DNA from: Chthoniobacterales bacterium
GTDB lineage: Bacteria > Verrucomicrobiota > Verrucomicrobiia > Chthoniobacterales > UBA10450
Assembly (NCBI GenBank): GCA_025980625.1
Contig: JAICXG010000071.1
Coordinates: 1 to 11,991 of the forward strand
DNA: 11,991 nt
Reading direction: 5' to 3'
Positions within the stretch are counted from its first letter, which is position 1. Every line of letters starts with the position of its first letter. Positions 7,585 to 11,991 of the stretch are shown in pieces. The notes beneath the pieces are model-generated. The model had not been told where the DNA came from. It made no database searches and saw nothing but the letters and a program-made list of their open reading frames with translations. The position numbers and the translations under genes were made by a program.

Positions 7585-9864
7585 ATGAAACTGCTTCACC
7601 TTCCCCGGCAACCGCTCGTCGGGCTCGCGGGCGCAGCGATCGGCGGGATCGTGCTGGCCGATTTTATCGTCGCGCCGATTTTGCCGGTTTGCCTAACGAT
7701 CGCGGCTGCGGCCGTGCTCTGCCTTTTCCGCCCGGCTGTTTGGCTGGCGCAGTTGCTCACGGCGGCGGCTTTTTTTGTCCTCCACCTCGTCCAAATCACC
7801 GATGCGCCGGGAAAGGCGCTCCATGCGCAGCTTGGAGATCGCATCCGTCCCGTCACCGTCACGGGCGTGGTTGCGAGCGAAGCAAAGATCTCGCCTAACG
7901 ACTACTCGACCTTTTTCCTCCAGCTCGAGACGATCGACTTCGCAGGTCGCGCGGAGCCAAACGGCGCGACGGTGCGGGTGCGTTGGAAGGGAACTCCTCG
8001 CCTGGGAGACGAGATTCGCCTGCACGGCATGATTGAGCCGATTCCCGCGACGCGAAATCCGGGCGTATTCGATCTGCGAAGTTATCTGGCGCGGCGCGAC
8101 ATCTTCGATGGAATTTTCGCGCGCTATCCGAGCGACGGCGCCGTCCTGGGCGTCGGCGCCGGCAACTTGGTGACGCGGCTCGCGACGCGGGCGCGGGCCT
8201 GGATGGAGGAAACATTGTCGCGCGATCTCGATAACTCTCCAGACGTGACCGCGATGATCAACGGGATGGCGCTCGGCATCCGACACGACACGCCTAACGA
8301 CATCGAGGAGCCGTTTCAGCAAACCGGAACACTTCATCTCTTCGCCGTTGCCGGTCTGCATGTCGGCATCATTGCGCAGTTGCTTTGGATTGTCGGCTCG
8401 CTCCTCCGGCTGCCACGAATCGCGGCCGCAAGTTTCATCATCCCCGCTCTCTTTTTCTATTCCGCGATCACCGGCTTTCACGTCTCAAGCGTGCGCGCTG
8501 CGACCATGGCCGCGTTTTTGTTAGGCGGAATTTTCTTCGACCGGCCGGTCTTCGCTCTCAACAGTCTGGCCGGGGCCGCGCTGTGCATTCTCGCATTCGA
8601 CAGCAACCAGCTTTTCACCTCCGGCTTTCAGCTCTCGTTCGCAGTCGTAGGCGCGATCCTGATTGCTCGGGATGCGATCTTTCGCACGCTGCTGCGGCCG
8701 AGTGAAACCGACCCTTTTCTGCCGCGCAGCCTGGTTAGCCGAGGACGGCGGATGTTTGAAAGCGGCTATCGGCTGATCGCGGGAGGCGTGTCGGTCTCGG
8801 GCGCCGCCTGGGCCGGTTCGCTCCTGCTCATCATCTGGTATTTCTATCTCATCACCCCGATCTCGCTCCTGGCGAACCTGGCGGTTGTGCCGGTCGCGTT
8901 CTGCGTCCTAGCGATTGGCTTGATGTCGCTCTTGAGTGCGCCGTTCTCGCATCTGATCTCGGTTGTCTTCAACAACGCAAACTGGAGCCTGGCGAAACTC
9001 ATTCTCGGGCTGGTGCAGGTCTTTGCCGAAGTGCCGGCCGGCCACCTCTACGTCGAGCGGCCGCACTGGCCGAGCGGCGCCCAGGCCGAGATGACGGTGC
9101 TTGATGCCGGCGCGGGCGCGGCAGTCCATGTGCGGGACACGAGCGCCGACTGGTTGTTTGATGTTGGAAGTGCGCGCGATTACGAACGGTTCCTGCGGGA
9201 TTATCTTCATTCGCGCGGAATCGATCGGCTTGACGGGCTGCTTCTCACACACGGCGACGCTCTGCACATCGGTGGGGCCGGCCCGCTGCTCGATGAATTC
9301 AAACCAAGGCGATTGATTGACAACGGCGCGACCGACCGTTCGAGCGTGCACCGCGCACTTCTCGTTAGGCTGAGCGGCCGTGAACTGGCCGTGCGCAACA
9401 ACTTCTTCAGGTTTTCCCCCGGCATCTCGGCCCGCGTTCTTTATCCTCCTCCGCATCTCAACAGCAAAGCCGCGGATGACGAAGCGCTCGTGGTGCAGTT
9501 GTTAATCGAGGGCAAACACCGCGTGCTCCTGCTCTCCGACAGCGGTTTGCCGACCGAACGATGGCTGCTTCATCACCCTAACGAACTGCGGAGCGACATC
9601 GTGATTAAAGGCCAGCATTACACCGGCGAATCCGGCTCCCCCGACTTTCTCGACGCGGTCCATCCGCAACTGATCATTGCGACTTCGGCCATTTTTCCGG
9701 CGCGGGAGCAGATCAGCAACGACTGGGCGCAGATGGTGCGCGCCCGTGGCATTCATCTTTTCCGGCAGGACGAAACCGGCGCAGTCCAATTGCAATTTTT
9801 CCGGAACGGCTGGCGCGCGACCGGTTTTCTCAATCAGGAAATCTTGCGCAGCTCGAGCCGATAA
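7585..9864 (+). CDS. comEC: ComEC/Rec2-family DNA uptake channel
   Basis: A protein of 759 residues. N-terminal membrane segments (about 10-75) lead into the DUF4131-type soluble part (about 80-200). The competence channel domain (about 220-490) carries the signature HLFAVAGLHVG (251-261) and further membrane helices. A C-terminal metallo-beta-lactamase-like domain (about 508-740) contains LLLTHGDALHIGG (552-564). ComEC carries single-stranded DNA across the inner membrane in natural transformation. The metal-site motif is normally H-x-D-x-D-H; here it is H556-G-D558-A-L560-H561, so the second Asp is replaced by Leu, and the later HHGS-type motif reads GQHYT (676-680). Nuclease activity may therefore be lost or altered. 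The ATG at 7585 gives a normal N-terminus. Four exact GCCTAACGA words lie inside the gene and one lies just before it (7558). The last 31 bp overlap trmB on the other strand. Confidence 0.93.
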   Translation: MKLLHLPRQPLVGLAGAAIGGIVLADFIVAPILPVCLTIAAAAVLCLFRPAVWLAQLLTAAAFFVLHLVQITDAPGKALHAQLGDRIRPVTVTGVVASEAKISPNDYSTFFLQLETIDFAGRAEPNGATVRVRWKGTPRLGDEIRLHGMIEPIPATRNPGVFDLRSYLARRDIFDGIFARYPSDGAVLGVGAGNLVTRLATRARAWMEETLSRDLDNSPDVTAMINGMALGIRHDTPNDIEEPFQQTGTLHLFAVAGLHVGIIAQLLWIVGSLLRLPRIAAASFIIPALFFYSAITGFHVSSVRAATMAAFLLGGIFFDRPVFALNSLAGAALCILAFDSNQLFTSGFQLSFAVVGAILIARDAIFRTLLRPSETDPFLPRSLVSRGRRMFESGYRLIAGGVSVSGAAWAGSLLLIIWYFYLITPISLLANLAVVPVAFCVLAIGLMSLLSAPFSHLISVVFNNANWSLAKLILGLVQVFAEVPAGHLYVERPHWPSGAQAEMTVLDAGAGAAVHVRDTSADWLFDVGSARDYERFLRDYLHSRGIDRLDGLLLTHGDALHIGGAGPLLDEFKPRRLIDNGATDRSSVHRALLVRLSGRELAVRNNFFRFSPGISARVLYPPPHLNSKAADDEALVVQLLIEGKHRVLLLSDSGLPTERWLLHHPNELRSDIVIKGQHYTGESGSPDFLDAVHPQLIIATSAIFPAREQISNDWAQMVRARGIHLFRQDETGAVQLQFFRNGWRATGFLNQEILRSSSR

Positions 9865-10493
9865 ATCGGCGCGCCTTCGGCGACGAAATGTTTTTCAAAA
9901 GCCGTGACTGGAAACGATTCGCCAGGCGGCGGAGTCAGTTCCGCAAACATCTCCGGCCGGATCAACTCCCGGATAGTCGCGAAATATTTTTCCTGATCGG
10001 TCGCGATACGGAACCGGCCCTCGGGTGCGAGGACACGATGGACCGACTCGAGAAACGCCGGCTGGACGACTCGCCGGCGTTTGTGTTTGCGCTTCGGCCA
10101 CGGGTCGGGAAAAAGGAGATGCACAACCGCGGCGGAACCTGCCGGGAGCAGATGTTGCACGGCATAACTGCTCTCGATGCGAACGAAGCGAGCGTTGCGA
10201 ATACCGAGTCGCGCTGCCTTTCTGCACCCGCGCAGGACGCGTCCGCCGAGCTTGTCGATGCCGAGAAAATCTCGCTCCGGAAACCGTGCCGCGAGCTGGG
10301 CAATGAAAGCGCCGTCGCCACAGCCGAGATCGACCTCGAGTGGCGCCGTTCGTCCAAAGACCTGCGCGAGATCGAGCGGCGCAAAGTAATTCGGCGGGAT
10401 CAATTCGAATTCGGCGCCGGGCGGCGGACGATCGCGTTTCAGATCTGGCCAGGGCCCGCCGGGCGGGACTTGCTGGAATATTTGTTCTTTCAC
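9834..10493 (-). CDS. trmB: tRNA (guanine-N7-)-methyltransferase TrmB
   Basis: A protein of 219 residues from the GTG at 10493; a TTG at 10514 would add seven. TrmB methylates G46 of the tRNA variable loop with S-adenosylmethionine. The SAM-binding motif is VDLGCGDGAF (54-63), with the acidic IDK at 79-81 ending the next strand. The family signature FPDPWPKRKHKRRR is at 128-141, and the C-terminus has TAFEKHFVAEG, like the usual 'T-YE-F---G'. The length is normal and all hallmark residues are present. I prefer the GTG because the TTG would overlap the start of msrA; with the GTG the two divergent genes are 20 bp apart and must share a very small control region. The 3' end overlaps comEC by 31 bp, tail to tail. 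Confidence 0.93.
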   Translation of the reverse strand: MKEQIFQQVPPGGPWPDLKRDRPPPGAEFELIPPNYFAPLDLAQVFGRTAPLEVDLGCGDGAFIAQLAARFPERDFLGIDKLGGRVLRGCRKAARLGIRNARFVRIESSYAVQHLLPAGSAAVVHLLFPDPWPKRKHKRRRVVQPAFLESVHRVLAPEGRFRIATDQEKYFATIRELIRPEMFAELTPPPGESFPVTAFEKHFVAEGAPIYRLELRKIS

Positions 10494-10513
10494 GGCAGTC
10501 TCACGGCAAAACA

Positions 10514-11095
10514 ATGCATAAAATTTTTTTTATACTGGCGCTTTGCGGCCTCGCCGTCACTAGCCATGCGGAAACAAAAACGGCAGTGTTCGCGGGCGGC
10601 TGCTTCTGGTGCATGCAACCGCCATTCGACCAGGCGAAGGGCGTTACGAAGACGGTAGTCGGCTACACCGGCGGGACAAAGGAGACCGCCAACTACAACC
10701 TGGTTTCCGCCCACAAAACGCAGCACCGGGAGGCAATCGAGGTCACCTACGATCCGTCGCAAATTTCCTACGAACAGTTGCTCGAGATCTTCTGGCACAA
10801 CATCAATCCGACGCAGGCCGACGGGCAATTTCACGATATCGGCCTCTCCTATCAGGCCGCGATTTACTACGCCAGCGACGAGGAGAAAAAGGTCGCTGAG
10901 GCTTCGAAGGAGACGCTCGTGAAATCGCACCGGTTCAATAAACCAATCGTGACTGAGATTCTGCCGCGCCAACCGTTTTATCCCGCCGAGGAATATCACC
11001 AGAAGTATTACCTGAAAAATCCGGGCGAGTTCGAGGCTTACCATGTCGGGTCGGGCCGCGTCGGTTACCTCGAAAAAATCTGGGGCAAAAAATAA
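10514..11095 (+). CDS. msrA: peptide methionine-S-sulfoxide reductase MsrA, exported form
   Basis: A protein of 193 residues. Residues 1-19 (MHKIFFILALCGLAVTSHA) are a signal peptide, so the enzyme should work in the periplasm, repairing oxidised methionine in envelope proteins. The catalytic motif is GGCFWC (28-33), with C30 as the catalytic cysteine. GYTGG, the Tyr before the QHREA Glu, and LSYQAAIY supply the usual Tyr and Glu residues of the active site. There is no C-terminal resolving cysteine; C33, three residues after C30, is the only other cysteine in the mature chain and probably does that job. The open frame extends upstream, but the ATG at 10514 is chosen because it gives the signal peptide. 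No strong ribosome site is visible. Confidence 0.93.
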   Translation: MHKIFFILALCGLAVTSHAETKTAVFAGGCFWCMQPPFDQAKGVTKTVVGYTGGTKETANYNLVSAHKTQHREAIEVTYDPSQISYEQLLEIFWHNINPTQADGQFHDIGLSYQAAIYYASDEEKKVAEASKETLVKSHRFNKPIVTEILPRQPFYPAEEYHQKYYLKNPGEFEAYHVGSGRVGYLEKIWGKK

Positions 11096-11112
11096 GCTCG
11101 GCGAAGTTCCGC

Positions 11113-11400
11113 CTAACGACCGCTCTTTTTGTCGGAGATAACTCGACCGCTCATCGCGTCGACCGAGACCTGGCAGGTCCGATCGGCCTTCGGCCCACTG
11201 ACCTCGATCACCCAGACCGATTTGCCGCCGAGCTTTTCCAGCTTCGCCGCCGTCACCCGCGCGCCCCGATGATTTTTGAGCGCGATGTGCTCCGCTTCGT
11301 TTTTGGTGATTTTTGAGTCGCCCTTCGATGCACGCGGGGTCGCCTGCAAAGGCGAAAAGCTCACGATGAGCGATAAAGCCAGCAGAGAAACAAACTTCAT
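11113..11400 (-). CDS. small secreted PepSY-domain protein
   Basis: A protein of 95 residues. Residues 1-20 (MKFVSLLALSLIVSFSPLQA) are a signal peptide. The remainder (about 29-91) is one PepSY domain: ITKNEAEHIALKNHRGARVT, then a strand with WVIEVSG, then VSVDAMSGRVISDKK, the classic 'A---A----G-V----E---G---Y-V-V-D--TG-V'. PepSY domains are thought to inhibit or modulate peptidases in the envelope, often as small free-standing proteins; the partner here is unknown. The stop codon TAG lies inside a GCCTAACGA word (11111-11119). The gene converges with msrA, leaving 17 bp between the stops. It is on the same strand as the next gene (11532-11991), with a 131-bp gap holding a possible terminator. 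Confidence 0.8.
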   Translation of the reverse strand: MKFVSLLALSLIVSFSPLQATPRASKGDSKITKNEAEHIALKNHRGARVTAAKLEKLGGKSVWVIEVSGPKADRTCQVSVDAMSGRVISDKKSGR

Positions 11401-11469
11401 GGGGAAATGAAGCGGCGATTTCCGGCTTTAGGCAAGTAAAAGCCGCCGATTCGAGGTCAACGCGGAACT

Positions 11470-11490
11470 AAAAATCGCGAACGCGCCGAT
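11470..11490 (-). terminator. possible terminator between the two small secreted-protein genes
   Basis: On the minus strand a short stem (ATCG-CG with CGCGAT, one bulged G, loop CGTT) is followed by TTTTT at 11474-11470, about 40 bases past the stop at 11532. The stem is short and imperfect. If real, the PepSY gene has its own promoter; a TTGACC -35-like box lies just downstream of it on the same strand. Confidence 0.3.
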
Positions 11491-11531
11491 CGCCGAGAGA
11501 GGCATGCGCAGCCGGAAACTGCAGCGCGCCC

Positions 11532-11991
11532 TTAGAATTTGTAGAGCGAGGCCGCCTTCGGCTCGACAAACTCCGCCCGCGCGACCGTGAGCTGCTCGTT
11601 GAGCGATTTCGACAAGCCATCCGCCAGCACGCTCGCGATCTGCTTCGGCTCGCGCGCATAGGCGGGAATCGGGAAAGAGCCGGCGTTGCGATCGTAACCG
11701 TAGATGGTGCCCTCGGTTTCCCAGACGCAATAAGCGTGGCCGGCAGGATGATCCTTGTAACGCACGAGAAGAATCTTCGCCCAGAAATTTGGCTCGAGCT
11801 TGTGCTGGGTCTCTACGACCGCGAGATAATTGCACGCGGAAATAACACAGCCATTGAGGACAACCAGATCGTTTTCGCTCGGAGTCAGAACAACCTTTTG
11901 CTGCTGGGAAGCGGCGAAAACGATCGCGGCCGCGAGCGCGAGGCAGCCAACCAAAACCGTGAAACCGCGCAGATGAGAACAAGGTGAAAGG
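11532..11991 (-). CDS. exported protein with Cys/His/Asp pattern, papain-like fold suspected (5' end outside window)
   Basis: The frame is open to the right edge. A TTG at 11954 could start a 140-residue product, but then the signal sequence would lack a basic N-region. The codons just upstream give HLRGFTVLVGCLALAAAIVF, a normal signal or anchor with an Arg in front, so the true start is probably beyond the window. Counting from the TTG, the exported part has NGCVISACNYLA (34-45), GHAYCVWE (72-79) and YGYDRNAGS (85-93). A Cys on a helix, then His and Asp on strands, is the order found in transglutaminase-like and other papain-fold enzymes, and the 'GHAYCVW' phrase resembles their His strand. 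This is inference from spacing only. The C-terminus (VARAEFVEPKAASLYKF) has no anchor. No family is named with confidence. Confidence 0.6.
   Translation of the reverse strand, partial: LSPCSHLRGFTVLVGCLALAAAIVFAASQQQKVVLTPSENDLVVLNGCVISACNYLAVVETQHKLEPNFWAKILLVRYKDHPAGHAYCVWETEGTIYGYDRNAGSFPIPAYAREPKQIASVLADGLSKSLNEQLTVARAEFVEPKAASLYKF

Larger units (their letters stand above)
4579..11119. repeat. dispersed 9-base word GCCTAACGA, 12 exact copies
   Basis: Exact copies read on the plus strand as GCCTAACGA start at 5518, 5798, 5840, 7558, 7691, 7893, 8292 and 11111; copies reading TCGTTAGGC start at 4579, 4803, 5248 and 9362. Near matches lie at 698 (ACCTAACGA), 8518 (TTGTTAGGC) and 9576 (CCCTAACGA). 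Ten exact copies are inside coding sequence, one is between the divergent genes before comEC (7558), and one supplies the TAG stop codon of the PepSY gene (11111). Bases flanking the word are not conserved, so the core is nine bases. Twelve copies in one 12-kb window is over a hundred times the chance number. I infer a genome-wide signal word, possibly a DNA uptake sequence. Confidence 0.85.

Noticed and set aside
7693..8481. Minus-strand open frame of 262 codons opposite comEC.
   Set aside because: Antisense shadow in high-GC DNA; Arg/Glu-rich with no motif, while the plus frame is clearly ComEC.
9888..10658. Plus-strand open frame of 256 codons opposite trmB.
   Set aside because: Antisense shadow of trmB that also overlaps the real msrA start in another frame.
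4579..11119. GCCTAAC and GTTAGGC match the core sites (RYYYAAC, GTTRRRY) of integron attC elements.
   Set aside because: The copies are not paired at attC spacing, neighbours often have the same orientation, they sit inside conserved genes, the next two bases (GA) are also constant, and no integrase or cassette layout is visible.
1..11991. CRISPR array, tRNA, rRNA, transposase or phage genes.
   Set aside because: I saw no spaced direct repeats, no cloverleaf or rRNA-like sequence, and no recognisable mobile-element protein.

Overview
The window is GC-rich bacterial chromosome with no rRNA, tRNA, CRISPR array or transposase. Gene content fits a free-living Gram-negative bacterium of the Verrucomicrobiota/Acidobacteriota kind, probably from soil: a large exported beta-helix protein, a YfhO-type membrane protein, a NAPE-PLD-like metallohydrolase, ComEC, TrmB, an exported MsrA and several small secreted proteins. 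Verrucomicrobiota is my best guess, but no marker gene proves it.

Left part (1-4.4 kb) looks accessory. It holds the 3' end of an unknown gene (2-316), an exported beta-helix protein of about 863 aa with Ig-like C-terminal modules (453-3044), a decayed fibronectin type III fragment just behind it in the same frame (3078-3272), an imperfect inverted repeat of a dispersed GAGCGAAGTCGAGGGAT-type element (3360-3453), a strong hairpin (3578-3603), and on the minus strand a small exported protein built on 81-bp tandem repeats (3641-4213).

Right part (4.4-12 kb) looks like core chromosome. A minus-strand pair encodes a metallo-beta-lactamase-fold hydrolase followed by a YfhO-like membrane protein (7472 down to 4463). 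Diverging from it is comEC (7585-9864). Convergent with comEC and overlapping its 3' end is trmB (9834-10493, minus), which in turn diverges from an exported methionine sulfoxide reductase A (10514-11095). Two small minus-strand genes follow: a secreted PepSY-domain protein (11113-11400) and an exported protein with Cys, His and Asp residues placed as in papain-like enzymes, cut by the window edge (11532-11991).

The most striking signal is not a gene. The 9-base word GCCTAACGA (reverse complement TCGTTAGGC) occurs 12 times exactly between 4579 and 11119, in both orientations and in every reading frame that lets it be translated. About 0.1 copies would be expected by chance in the whole window. 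It resembles the genome-wide DNA uptake sequences of naturally transformable bacteria, and four exact copies lie inside the gene for ComEC, the DNA-import channel. The word is absent from the left 4.5 kb apart from one 8-base match, which supports a different history for that part.
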